Source: Tetmemena sp. SeJ-2015
Taxonomy: Eukaryota; Ciliophora; Spirotrichea; Sporadotrichida; Oxytrichidae
Direction: 5' to 3'
Assembly (NCBI GenBank): GCA_027382625.1
Contig: JAJKFJ010021689.1
Location: 51,227-115,226 of the forward strand
DNA length: 64,000 nt
Both the position numbers and the translations under genes were made by a program. Under the pieces are notes generated by a model. The model did no database searches. It was given only the letters and a program-made list of their open reading frames with translations, and had not been told where the DNA came from. Shown here in pieces: positions 10,908-21,014 of this stretch. Position 1 is the stretch's first letter, and each line of letters begins with the position of its first letter.

Positions 10908-12106
10908 CTATCTTTCTTCTCTCGATTTGGAGCTCAGAGTACTCTTCATATAGAAACTTATTTGAATAAATAATAACTCAGTTCTTTGGTCATCAGTGAT
11001 GATCTGGACCTTTGCAAGTTCATTTCCCAGTGTGTTGACCATCTCGAAGTTTAGCATCAGCACCTCAAATGCAAGATTCTTGTGGTGAGTTCCAAGAGTC
11101 TTATCAAAGATTAGGAACAAAAGCTGCTTCTTGAGATTGAAGGAAAAGTTGTCGTGCTTGTTGTTCTCATCGTCCATAAAGAAGTTGTTCACTCTCATGC
11201 ACTCCTCTCTCAAGTTAGTATCCTCAATGTTTTGAATAAATATCTCATCCATCACTGGTTTTCCATTCGCCTCCAGGTTGAAGATTTGAGCTAGAGTGGC
11301 TTGGAATTTCTTGAACTGCTCTTTCTTGAGTTGCTTGAGTCTATTTTGGGCTTCTTGGTCTTTCTTCTTTAGCTTTGTGTCCTCCTTTATCTTCTACTCC
11401 TCTTCTTCCAAGTAGTCTTGTCTGAACTTGAAAGACTTCAAGGTGATCATGATCTGGTGGTCTGTCCTCTTCTTGCATATAATGATGAGAGTCTGCAGTA
11501 GGAGTGTGTATATCTCCTCCACCATTTCATTGCACTCGGGAATGAAGAAAGAAAAAGAAACGCAAATGTCGTATGAGTTCACTATCAATTCATACAGTCT
11601 GTGCTTTGAGAATCTTCATAATATTAAAACATGTATCGAATCTCTCATCCTCGTTGGGAATGAACTGAGAAAATATGACAGCAGAGGCGTAGACTATCTT
11701 AAAGATGATGGCTTGTGTTGACTTTTCACATTTGATGAGACTGATTGCGCACTCTAAGGATGCTATGATCAGAATATATACTCACATATGTAGATCAGTT
11801 TGAGGAAAGCTTGTCTGTCTTTAATCTCCATCTCCGCTTACTGTTGTTGCTCCAGATGATCAGCGTCAATCTTTTCCATGTCGTAGCTTTTATCTATCAA
11901 CATGAATGCTTCGATCTGTTCTGGAAGCCACTTATACACCTGCTTCCTTATAATTAAACTCATATTATATTTATCAATCCTTTCTTCTGCTCTGAATTTG
12001 AAATCCTCAGCTATCTTGCTTTTGAGGTCAGGGTTTTCTAAAATGTTTAAACTCTTATTTGATGTCATACCCTCCAGAGCCAATATGTAAAAGAAATTGA
12101 AATATA
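10908..12106 (-). CDS. Locus 1 central armadillo region, first half
   Basis: Minus-strand exons: MALEGMTSNKSLNILENPDL... with IRKQVYKWLPEQIEAFML, DRQAFLKLIYI, CEKSTQAIIFKIVYASAVIF, IVNSYDICVSFSFFIPECNE, QIMITLKSFKFRQDYLEEEE, a Lys/Gln/Glu coil (about 11395-11290), VMDEIFIQNIEDTNLREECM, LLFLIFDKTLGTHHKNLAFE and VNTLGNELAKVQIITDDQ. The last part matches IP3R helices around LLFRHFSQRQEVLQAFKQV. Short introns (gt...ag) separate the exons. Exon order is colinear with the protein, so this stretch is not scrambled. Confidence 0.75.
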
Positions 12107-12289
12107 TTTATATATGTACGACTCAGGTACTAATTGAAGGTTCTTGTGGAACATTTCTTACTGAACAATCTGCTACCAACTATAAACCAGTTCTCAAACT
12201 ATCTAAATTCACTTACTATAATTTTAAACTTCAATACTAACAATTGCTAATTTATTATTATAGTAACAACGGTTGTTGAAGCCTGCAAC

Positions 12290-12780
12290 TCTTAAAATAA
12301 TTTAACTCCATAAGCTGCGCTATTCAAATAAGCATCATATAATGTATTCTTGTGAGGAATATAATTGGATTGTCGATGTAGTAAGCTGTAATAAACTTAA
12401 TAAGTAGAACTTTGAGCTTGGTGTCGTTGGTTTACTCAATCACATAAAATATTTTAGAACATTCTTGGCGAAGTAGAAGTCTAGGCCTATCTCTCTGGGG
12501 TAGGTCATGGCATGCTTGTGTCCGTTCTTCACACAGGTGATAATCATATCAAGGTAAGCACAGAAGTTAATTATTAGTTAATAATTCAAAGTACTTTCTG
12601 TAGCTGATAAAGTGCTTCTCTGAGCTTTCGAAAATCTTGAGAATCGGGATGCGAGGAGTCACTCTCAAACTGCCCTCCCAGTGTTCTTGATCAAGATCAG
12701 AGGGATCAATTAGCTCCTTCAAAATTAATTTTTTTCTTCAAGTAGGGATTTTGTGAGAAGAAGATACTATAATTTCAATT
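12290..12780 (-). CDS. Locus 1 RIH segment after the pointer-rich zone
   Basis: Leftward: KELIDPSDLDQEHWEGSLRV, PILKIFESSEKHFISYRKYF, MIITCVKNGHKHAMTYPREI, GLDFYFAKNVLKYF, VIEQTNDTKLKVLLIKFITA. These follow vertebrate IP3R order (Leu-rich helix with ARMCLDRQYLAI, then LRASFCRLMLHM). Two frame steps, near 12590 and 12445, fall in AT-rich gaps and are likely introns or small IESs. It should join downstream of minus 5539-5020. Confidence 0.7.
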
Positions 12781-12804
12781 CTAAAGATGAGTAAAATAAC
12801 ATTT

Positions 12805-12819
12805 GTTTCCCTTTACCAT
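12805..12819 (-). repeat. Pointer ATGGTAAAGGGAAAC, mate 5525-5539
   Basis: Fifteen identical bases, both on the minus strand, unlike flanks. Join is in frame (VVLMVKGNHKADALL). Confidence 0.85.
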
Positions 12820-12854
12820 AAGCACAACTGTTTGCAAGAGCTCAGCTGAGAGAT
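12805..12854 (-). CDS. Locus 1 50-bp micro-MDS
   Basis: This minus-strand piece encodes DLSAELLQTVVLMVKGN. Its right 19 bp (12836-12854) are repeated at 5999-6017, its left 15 bp (12805-12819) at 5525-5539, leaving 16 bp of unique sequence. Joining the three pieces gives one open frame through the RIH domain. It is sandwiched between pieces that end or begin within 35 bp of it. Confidence 0.8.
12836..12854 (-). repeat. 19-bp pointer, mate 5999-6017 (inverted), palindromic core
   Basis: The word ATCTCTCAGCTGAGCTCTT contains the perfect palindrome AGAGCTCAGCTGAGAG-like core (AGCTCAGCTGAGCT on extension), so both strands carry nearly the same word. Join is in frame (KDLSAELLQTVV). Confidence 0.85.
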
Positions 12855-12887
12855 TTTTAATAGATAAAGAGTCTTAATATATGCTAT

Positions 12888-12902
12888 CACTCCCTACTCT
12901 GC
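12888..12902 (-). repeat. Pointer GCAGAGTAGGGAGTG, mate 5585-5599 (inverted)
   Basis: Fifteen identical bases with unlike flanks. The in-frame join gives QNYLAEQGVLEIYIK, a conserved RIH-domain start found unbroken in the family. Confidence 0.9.
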
Positions 12903-13430
12903 CAGATAGTTTTGGAAAATAATGTAGGTAGCCTCATCTGTGAGGTCTAGGAACTTCAGCTTCTGTCTCAAATCGATTAAGTTCTGACGAAAAGCTTCTG
13001 TCTCCTTTTGTAGCTCAGTTTCGTCCTCTCTAAACATATGAAAAACAATTGATGATATATCTCTCTAGCAGTTGCATCGCTATAAAATCTCTTAATACCC
13101 TTGATGATCCTGACATCGTTTTCATTCTTAACTTTCTCTACCGCATAGCTATTCAGAAACTCAAAGTAGTCTTGGGCCGAATCACACTAGTTCAAGGTGA
13201 ACTTCACCAACTCAGCCTAGTTTTGTGGAGCGATTTGAATCGTAAACACCATCTTAAGAATATATACTCTATACTTATTATGGAATCTTGGAGTGGTTTT
13301 CATTTGGCTTCTGAGCACATATCACTTCCTCGAAAACTGAGCCGTTGACTGTATCTTGAGTTTTGAAAATGCCTTTACGGCTGTCTTGAGCAGAGCCGTT
13401 TCCTGATTTTTTCTTGGTGGCTGATTAAAA
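12888..13430 (-). CDS. Locus 1 MIR end to RIH start
   Basis: After an acceptor (tttaatcag) near 13427 the minus strand encodes TKKKSGNGSAQDSRKGIFKT, then VFTIQIAPQNQAELVKFTLN, VEKVKNENDVRIIKGI, DFIAMQLLERYI, ETELQKETEAFRQNLIDLRQ and DEATYIIFQNYLAEQG. The segment around FTIQIAPQNQAELVKF matches the [20 protein letters not shown] stretch ending the MIR region of IP3R. It stops at the 15-bp pointer 12888-12902, mate 5585-5599. The homologous block in locus 2 is 47875-48130. Confidence 0.8.
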
Positions 13431-13544
13431 GAAATTATAGAAAAATTATTATAAAATGAAGATTAAACAATTAGCTCGCTCACACTTTCAATCCATTCCT
13501 TTAAATTTAGAAAGTAAAGTTTCATAATAAAAGATGAAGGTAGA

Positions 13545-15180
13545 TAAGATTTTGGTGCTTCACATAATCGTTTTCCTCTGTTGTCTTAGAGTCCTTGACG
13601 ATCTTGAATAAGAAGTTTTAGCTGTCCTCTAATTTCTATGACAGATTTATTATTTTATCAAATTTTAAGTTAGTCACTCCATTACCTAGATTTGAATTAG
13701 TTTAGAGTGAGAAATATGTCTGTAATTGGTATTAGCGGAGTGGTGTTACTTACAATATACGATTCCCCTGAAGTTGAGCATGTTGCTTTCATCTTCATCA
13801 TCTCCCGAGTAATAATTAAAACTTAAACACATTAGCATCCTGGAAGGTAGCTCTTATCCATGGTGATGGTTATGATATCGCCGTATTTGATAGTTGCCTT
13901 GTGTAAATTTTAGCATCGTCATCTGGAAACTCCTTTGCCACTTTGTTGCCCTCCTCTTTTGCGTAGGCGTCGATTTTCTAATGTTTTACAGTCAGACATA
14001 TTTTATAGTTAGGAGGAAGAACAGACATTAGGAGTGTGCTATTCCTAACGCCTCACTTCATATTTAACAATCAAATAGGAGACAAAAGCACTTTAGAAAT
14101 GTCAAGCCAATGCACTTACACATATTTTAGTATGAAATGGGTTTAAGATATTTAACTTACCTGGAGAAACTTATCCTTCTTTGGGGTGGGTGGCCTCTCT
14201 TGCACGAGAAGTGAGTGTGCTTAGGCGTCAAAGGCAGAAAGCTAATTCTCATAGTTGGGTGTTGGGCTGATGAGCGGCTCGTGTTTAGTTGCTGGGCTGT
14301 TAGCTCAAATAAAAAAAAAGATTAAAAATTAGGCTCATGATATTTTAATTTAACTATTATTGCTGCTCTCTCTGTCTCTCTATTATACCGTTCTAAATAA
14401 AATAGAGTAAAAATTTGTTATTCTCGACTATATTTATGGTTCAACAGAAGTCTCGAGAGCAATAGTAAACTTAAGTCTTTAGAAAGACTTTCGAGAGAGA
14501 AAAGAATTCACTATCTCGGGGCAATTGAAAGAGCTTATCTTGAAATTATAAATTGAGAGCAATGATTTCTCCTAAAGAGCTCAAAATAACTTACGAGGTC
14601 AGTTCATATACAAAATATATGTGCTTTTTATTCACTTGATTGTTAGAAATCCTCTTGCCTATCATAATCAAAACCAAATGCATAATAAATAAATTTGTTA
14701 CAAAACTTCTCACCTTATAATAAAAGATTTGAATGCTGGTGTCTAGTTTGAGTTCAGACCTTTTAGCAGTGGGTTATTGCGTGTTCTTAATCTGAGTATT
14801 GGATAGTTTCTTCTTGGAATTTTTATTCGCAAGATTGATGATCTGATCTTCCTCCTCCTCTTCTTCCTTGTCCTGTTCTTCTAAATCTCCCCCTATGAAT
14901 TCAGTTAGTTATGTATTTCACCGCCTCCACTTACCTCCTCTTTAAAAAGAAAGATAAATGAGTCTGTGAGTGCCTGGGCGCTGATAGTCCAGCAGATTCT
15001 TGTTTGAGTCGTCAAAGTCTTGCTCCTCAAATACATCCTCTTGCAAAGGAGCCAAAGTGCAATCTCAAAATTTTACGAGCATTTAATTTTGTGTATGAAA
15101 GTGGTGCTGACCTGGAGGTCGCTATTATTTTTGTCAAAGGAGGAAAGTTCCCCCGAGGACTGTTTGCTGGCTTGATTTTT
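13545..15180 (-). CDS. Locus 1 N-terminal block (extension and first trefoil half)
   Basis: The ATG at about 15178 begins MKKNQASKQSSGELSSFDKN. Exons follow with DVFEEQDFDDSNKNLLDYQR and an EEQDKEEEEEEDQ run, separated by clear gtaag...tag introns (for example about 14931-14890), then a Pro-rich exon at 14300-14165 (LLVQERPPTPKKDKFLQ), IDAYAKEEGNKVAKEFPDDD with YGDIITITMDKSYL near 13890, ESNMLNFRGIVY, and KLEDSQNFLFKIVKDSK. GDIITI and FLFKIV correspond to GDICSL and CLFKLC that open and close the first half of the IP3R N-terminal trefoil. The block ends at CTTA (13545-13548), which joins in frame to 15546. Confidence 0.7.
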
Positions 15181-15545
15181 CTTCATAGAGTAATGAGGTA
15201 TATTTTAATTACGAAGCCAATCGATTTAATTTGATTATAGTATCACTCAAATTAAATTTAACATCCAGATAAGTGGATATTTTCTATTGTGGTAATATTT
15301 TATGTGTTGCGAGTTTCGAAGTTCTTTGATTATTTTATGTGAGTTATTATTTTAATTGGCTCTGAATTATAGCCTACACTATAATAATTTTTGTCTTTAC
15401 CACTTAATCGTGAATTGTCTATTCTTAATTGCCTCTTATTTCTATTTTAAATTGCTAAAATATAAAATGATTATAAAGGTCAGCATCTTAATTAAAAGTG
15501 CAATCTAAGTGTGTGTATGAATATATTTATTGCAGCAAGTTACAA

Positions 15546-16021
15546 CTTAAGAAATAAAGATTCGAAGTGCAGTTGGAGATACAGGAAGACCCTACCAAGA
15601 ATCTGGAAGAGAACTCTAATGAAAAAACTCCAGAGCAGGAGATTGATGAACTCAACAGGAAGCTAGAAGCCTTTCAGGAATTAAATAGACTAGTAAAATA
15701 AATGGAAGGATGATTAATATAGTATACTGATCAAGGGCTCTAAAGTGTTATACGGGGATTTAATTCTCCTGAGACATCTCGAGTCTGGCAAATACTTGTC
15801 ACTCAACCCCAAAGTAGCAGCCGATGAAAACGGCTGTGTCTCTTGTCAACTCATGACTCTAAGTGACAACTGTCTCCTCTCCATCGCTCCCTCAGACAAG
15901 TCAATCATGAATGAGTAGCAAGCGCAATACTTACATGTGAACACCTTCAAGCTTCAGAAGAAATTGCAACGAGCTGCTCTCGAGCTTAACGGCAGCAGCG
16001 ATATTACTGTCTTCAAAGCAA
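15546..16021 (+). CDS. Locus 1 second half of N-terminal trefoil
   Basis: Plus-strand frame: KKQRFEVQLEIQED, EQEIDELNRKLEAFQELNRL, then after a frame step near 15710 KVLYGDLILLRHLESGKYLS, CLLSIAPSDKS, YLHVNTFKLQKKLQRA, SSDITVFKA. VLYGDLILLRHLESGKYLSL aligns with the YGNVIQLLHLKSNKYLTV strand pair of IP3R. The end, 16008-16021 (TGTCTTCAAAGCAA), repeats 6919-6932, and joining there leads in frame into MIR 1. The homologue with the same layout is 51950-52538. Confidence 0.75.
16008..16021 (+). repeat. Pointer TGTCTTCAAAGCAA, mate 6919-6932 (inverted)
   Basis: Fourteen identical bases, plus strand here and minus strand at the mate, with differing flanks. The join is in frame (SSDITVFKA to RLYQPHYFLED), linking trefoil to MIR 1 across 9 kb and a strand switch. 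Confidence 0.85.
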
Positions 16022-16039
16022 ATATGCGTACAATATTTG

Positions 16040-18430
16040 ATGATTTTCAATTTTAGAATTAAGTGAAAGTTGCTGAGTATCTAAGAATCAAGATTTAAAA
16101 TATTTTATCACCAATTTTAATAATCTCACAAATAATTTATAGATTGAGTACTACACCCCCATAGTCATTCAGCAGAGATTCAATCTACTAAGAGAGAGAA
16201 ATAAATTTTACCATTTCCTATTTTAAATATGCAATTCATGAAGATCTCTAGACCAGACCTAGATCAATTTAAACAAAAATAGATTTAGGATGATTTATTG
16301 CTATATATGCATTAGATCAATTTCTGGAAGTAGGAGACGATTACAAGCCAAAATTGCAGGAGATTCAAAAACTGAGGAAGAAGACTATCTCCAAGTTCAC
16401 CAACATTCCTTAATTTACTTATTCTGAGACTCATACAGCTGCTATGTGATAACTTTCACTTTTAATTTTGAACTGCCACAGAGGTTTCTAAGACTACTTT
16501 AGAGATCAGCTCACCATCCAAAAGAATTATTCATTTAATTCAATTTGAATGAGTATTTCATATTATGCGAAGACAGCTTACCAAGAGCAACTGGCCTAGG
16601 AAACAATCGAGAGCACTTCCTCTTTCAATATGATAACTACAGTTGCAAGAAGTTTCATGCGCATCACAGAAGACCTCAAGGAAAATATCTACTTCGATGC
16701 CTAGATTCAGGAGAATGAAAACGGAGAAGTAGACGTTGAGGACGCTATAGATTACGGGATAGCAGGGCTCACTGGCTAATTCATAGAAACTCTTATTGAT
16801 TTCTTGTATGGTCCTTGTGAGGAAAACCAGTATCTCCTTTCTGGTGGAAAATGTTCCTCAAGACACTCGACTTCAAAATATACAGTAGCTCTATGTTACC
16901 AAGTATTTATAATGGTGACTTCTACATGACTTGTGAAAACGTTTACTTCTTCGCGTAGACTGTTCCCTAAGAGGCAAAGTTCATGATGATGGAGAAGATC
17001 AGTGTGCTGCTTTTGGGATTGCCAGAGACACCACATGATGGCATCAGCAGAAAGATCTTTGAGAATCTCATGGACGGCATCTCCTTCTCTAACCTCCAAA
17101 AGATCAAATATTTATCTTGATCATGATAGACATACACAAGCAGAAGATTTTTGCAGAGGCAGGCAGCTACAAAATATTCCACATCTCTTTTATCTCAATT
17201 AATATAATATTCAAGTCCAGAAGAGTAAGTGATAATAAGTGCGTTTAAAATTACTCTTTAGAGATACTAACCTAGCAAGTATGACCCCAAGGACTTACGC
17301 ATATATCCAGAAAACAGTCTCAGAAGCTCAGATGAGAGAATATTTGAGATTGGATTCAATATCTTCAAGTTTTTGATTACTTGCAAGAGACTCATTCCTG
17401 AGATTCAGCAATTTACTTTTTAAAACTTTTTCAACTGCCCAATACTGATTCTCAGTTCTAGAGAAATATTAATTTTATTTTACAGAGGTCAAAAGAATGG
17501 AAGCTGAAGAGCATGTACAAAGACGAAGTGGCAGAGATAAAGAAGGAGAGTCACTTAATGCGTCTGTTGAAGGAAAAGCAGCAACAGTCAGCAGTGACTT
17601 TAAATTTCATAAGGAGGCAAATAATCTACCTATTCAACTCTAATGACGACAAGATTAGGAAAAGCATGATGAAGTACGCCAGAATCATAGAATTCCTCAA
17701 GAAAAAGAAGAGTACTTTAAAATTGAAATATCTCCTTTTATTATCCTAACTAAATTACTTTGACAAGCAGGACGAGAAAGTTATACCCATTTTATATCCA
17801 TGTATTAGAATGAATGTGTTTGAATAGTTCAATATGGAAATAGACATGAACTAGCAGACAATGAAGCTGATTAAGTTCAGCTTATTCGGAGGAGTCCTTG
17901 CTCACAAGAAGACTAAAGTCTAGAATGAAACAGTGGCCTCGCAGTTCCAGTCTCTATTCTCAGCAATTTCATTTTCCTTTTTAAGCAATAGGAAGTGAGA
18001 TTCAAAGTGCTGTGCAGAATCCGTTCATGGAGATCGCTTAATTTTATTATCTCTAGGAAGCTAACTAGCAAGATCAGCTCCTTCGGCAAATCCACCTCAG
18101 CTAACACTTCTAAGAAATAGCCAATACTAAATATTACAGTATTATAGAAAGAGGTAGACATCAAGGAATTCAAGAAGGTCATGAAAGAATCAGACGATGA
18201 AAATGATGAGGATGCCCCAACAGCGAAGTACCATAAGCATGTGCATTTCATTTTTTCTATTGCAGAAGAAGATAGACGAGTTTAATGAAAATCAAGATGA
18301 GAATGAGACCTTTGAATTTTTACATTTTTGCATTTGAAGAGAGGAACTTGAAGCGAGAGTTCGACCACTATAAGATAAAGTTAGCATTCCAGTTCTACTC
18401 CTAATTCGTAGCTACCGTAGAAGTAGACTA
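16040..18430 (+). CDS. Locus 1 RIA domain and pre-pore region
   Basis: Exons encode VKVAEYLRIKI, YYTPIVIQQRFNLLRER, LQEIQKLRKKTISKFTNIPQ, CHRGFQDYFRDQLTIQKNYS, a long exon with FMRITEDLKENIYFDAQI and ETLIDFLYGPCEENQ, ERIFEIGFNIFKFLITCKRL, MYKDEVAEIKKESHLMRLLK, MRPLNFYIFAFEERNLKREF and FYSQFVATVEVDQ. CHRGFQDYFRDQ, LYGPCEENQ and EIGFNIFKFL match NHNRDLQNFLRCQ, CQGPCHENQ and NVGHNIYILA, the RIA landmarks. Introns are short and AT-rich with gtaag/gta donors. Confidence 0.8.
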
Positions 18431-20282
18431 GTAAGTATAAGTTAAAGCTTAATCCTAATTATAGCAAGGGAACACTAGTGAGGTCAATTTTATATTTTTT
18501 GTAATCTTCAGAATCCCGCAAAAGTGTGCTTACTTAAGCAAAAAATCAAGAACTGAGGTGCTTTATGGTCAGCTAACAAGCAGCTTATTCGACAAGCTAG
18601 AAACTATCTTTGCTCACATGAACATCCTGATAGCAGAGATGAAGAGTAATCAGCGTCTGGATAGGAAGAGTCTCATTAGGTATTTAATGAGTGAGTACAA
18701 CTTCACTCTGCAGACTCTTTCTTCCGCAGTAGTGCTAATTATCAACATGATGTATCTCATCTTCTACGGATACAATGAGGATAAGGAAACTATGGAATTC
18801 AATGATAACATAGCTTACTATGTAGCACTCACTCTGTCCTTCGTTCAGGCAGTTATTTCAGGACTTAATTTATATAATATAAGACTTATTCACATTGGCT
18901 ACTTTGACAGATTCCACGGAGTTTATCATCAAAAGCACCTCGAAAGGAAGAGACAAGAGCCTTCTGTTAAGTTTACTCAGTCAATTTAACTCATGTAGAA
19001 TTATTATTAAAGTATCAGTTTAAGGGATCTCTCGGCTTTGCGGCTGGAATAACTGTCAGCAAAGAGTCTAGAAGCATTTAATAAGCGCACTCTATATATT
19101 TAAGTTAGCATAGTGGAGACGGAGATGCATAACTTGAGAGAGAAATTTAACGCCAAAAAGCGCAAGAAGAATAAGGCTCTTTATTTCTTAAAATCTCTGT
19201 TGAGTACCCTTAAGATGTACTACCTAGGTTTCCTCTACGATGCTATTCATGTTTTCAATCTTTTCTATTTGGCTTTCTCAATCGGAGCAATCATTTAAAT
19301 GATAAACTACAGTATTTTAATCTTCTACCCTCTGCTGTTCAGTTTGTTGCTGCTTGAGAACATATTGCAGATTAAAATAAAGCAAATATGTATTATGAGA
19401 TTCCTCTGTTGTTCAATGTGATTTAGGCGATAGTAAATAACAGGAAACAGATTTTACTGACTTTACTGTTACTGTTTGCGATAGTTTACGTCTACGCCTT
19501 CATAGCTTTCATGGCCTTTAGAGACACCTATGTCGATCTTGATAACGGCTCCCCAGCCCTTAACAGCTACTGCCAAAATTTAGGCTACTGTTTCACTTCA
19601 ACACTCAATAACGGTGTTAGGTCAGGTGGTGGTATCGGAGACACCCTCCTTCAGCTAAATTAAATCTTCAAATATATACTTCTAATATGTGAATATAATC
19701 TATCTCGATAGATGTGTATTATGTGCTATCTGTATTTTAGGTTATCTATCGATGACAACATCTACTGGGGAAGATACGTTTTCGATATTACGTTCTTCAT
19801 AATGATCATCATCTTGATGCTGAACTTGATATTCGGTATCATCATCGATTCCTTCGCAGCTATGAGAGACATGCGCAACGAAGTAGAAAGAGAAGTAAAG
19901 GAGAAGTGCTTCATCTGCGGTAAGGCTTAGACCGTGTTCGAGTCAAAGAAGAAGTCATTCTAAGACCACATTCAAAGAGAGCATAACGTCTACGCATACA
20001 TCTACTTCATACTCTATTTAAAGTCATTATAATCTGCTTTTGTCGAATGATGATAAATATTTTTGTATTTGACTAGGAAGCCTACTTTTGATTGCACTGG
20101 AGTTGAACGCCACGTGCAACAGCTCATATCGTTGGAAGATCCAAGCTTCTTCCCCATAGATAGAGCACTCGCATTCATCAATCTCATATAATTTCATTTG
20201 ATAATATCTACTCAATTATAATTGGAAGAAGAAGAGAATGGCGGATAGGACAAGTCCGACCCAGATGAAGAAGAATGAGAGA
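18431..20282 (+). CDS. Locus 1 channel pore and C-terminus
   Basis: GTLVRSIF...RIPQKCAYLSKKSR leads into TM1 (TLSSAVVLIINMMYLIFYGY) and further helices at about 18810-18880, 19195-19330 and 19440-19520. The selectivity filter SGGGIGD lies at 19622-19642, followed by a pore-lining helix (IIILMLNLIFGIIIDSFAAM) and a C2H2 zinc finger: Cys codons 19908-19910 and 19917-19919, His 19966-19968 and 19981-19983 (CFICG ... HIQREH). The tail has an acidic SDPDEEE before TGA about 20280. All IP3R-type pore signatures are intact in ciliate code, so this copy is probably functional. A 17-bp insert at 18492-18508 must be removed to keep frame. Confidence 0.9.
18492..18508. repeat. Candidate 17-bp micro-IES in the pre-TM1 region
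   Basis: Removing these 17 A/T-rich bases turns TCAATTTT...CAGAATCCC into an open frame SIFRIPQ that matches SIFKIPQ encoded without a gap near 56255-56275. The edges share only TT. It does not begin with GT, so an intron is less likely. Confidence 0.5.
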
Positions 20283-20845
20283 GATAATTTTAACGCTTTA
20301 TATATTTGACTAAGAAAGACTATAGTTAAGAATTAGTGGAAATTATATAGTTTTTCATATTGACATATATAACATTTTCTAAAATAAAATTATAATTCAA
20401 ACTATCTACAACCATCTTATCTTTCAGCTTAATTAATATTTGAAATTAGTGTTTACAAAAAATATAATAAACTTGACTATTTTTAAATGCAAAATTTTAT
20501 ATATTTAATCTAATTTTTGTAATAATAAATTCAATAAATTTTGTTATTACCTCATTTTATGTCCTTTTGTTATTAAAATTTATTGTTTTAATATTCCGAA
20601 TGACCCAATTCTTTGCTTTATAATAAATTTTGAGTGATTCTGCTTGAGAAATATTAATAAACGTATAGTATTTAGCTCTTGCCTTGTCTAAAATAAAAAA
20701 TTGAGCTGAAGTGATCAAATAATTTATCTTATACTATCTAGTTTAAGGTTTCTTATAAATTTATTTATCAACACAAATTATTTTAACCTCAATGGCAAAT
20801 GTAGAGGGCATCAAATGGTAATTCAAATTAAAATACTTTTTTTAC
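20283..20845. other. AT-rich spacer between loci 1 and 2
   Basis: Over 75 percent A/T by eye with long T and A runs. I see no conserved frame on either strand. Confidence 0.6.
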
Positions 20846-20849
20846 TTCA

Positions 20850-21010
20850 AACAATCTTAAGTTAAAATTAAATGTTATTTTTCCCAAGTTGTTATATAGC
20901 TTCAACAAATACTCGAGCGTCCTTGGTTTCAAAGTTGGAGTTATTATAGGTATAGATCTTGGTCTTGAAAATCTCTACGAATCTCTGAGCACTCACAGAA
21001 TCCGAAGTGC
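20850..21010 (-). CDS. Detached locus 2 fragment of the central region
   Basis: The minus strand encodes RFVEIFKTKIYTYNNSNFET then KDARVFVEAIQQLGK, resembling FGKPREFYREVLELIEKK of locus 1 (9370-9300). A 34-base part of it (about 20891-20924) is repeated exactly at 31029-31062, where another locus 2 fragment lies. It is 4 kb away from the rest of the locus 2 left block, with an unrelated gene between. Confidence 0.5.
20891..20924. repeat. 34-bp direct repeat, second copy 31029-31062
   Basis: Identical over 34 bases in the same orientation, with unrelated flanks on both sides. It lies inside a channel frame in both places, so it is a good long-pointer candidate joining two minus-strand MDSs 10 kb apart. 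Confidence 0.7.
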
Positions 21011-21014
21011 GATA

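Larger units (their letters stand above)
5000..20282. other. Locus 1: scrambled germline gene for an IP3R/RyR-like calcium channel
   Basis: The modules of an intracellular calcium-release channel (trefoil, MIR, RIH, central helical, RIA, pore, zinc finger) are all present but on both strands and out of order. Junctions carry short identical words in the orientation needed for DNA unscrambling. Following them gives: minus 15180-13670, minus 7320 leftward, minus 13660-13545, plus 15546-16021, minus 6932-5995, minus 13430-12888, plus 5585-6017, minus 12854-12805, minus 5539-5020, then the minus block 12780-8590 and plus 16040-20282. The place of 7320-6933 and 7340-7990 in the final order is not settled by eye. 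A macronuclear gene of roughly 9-11 kb is implied. Confidence 0.8.

Noticed and set aside
15546..15714. Coiled-coil ending in TGA read as the channel C-terminal tail
   Set aside because: The homologous region in locus 2 and the in-frame join from 13545 place it in the N-terminal trefoil; the true C-terminus ends near 20282.
17913..18251. 112-codon minus-strand frame
   Set aside because: It is antisense to conserved pre-pore exons read on the plus strand with TAA/TAG as Gln; its own product resembles nothing.
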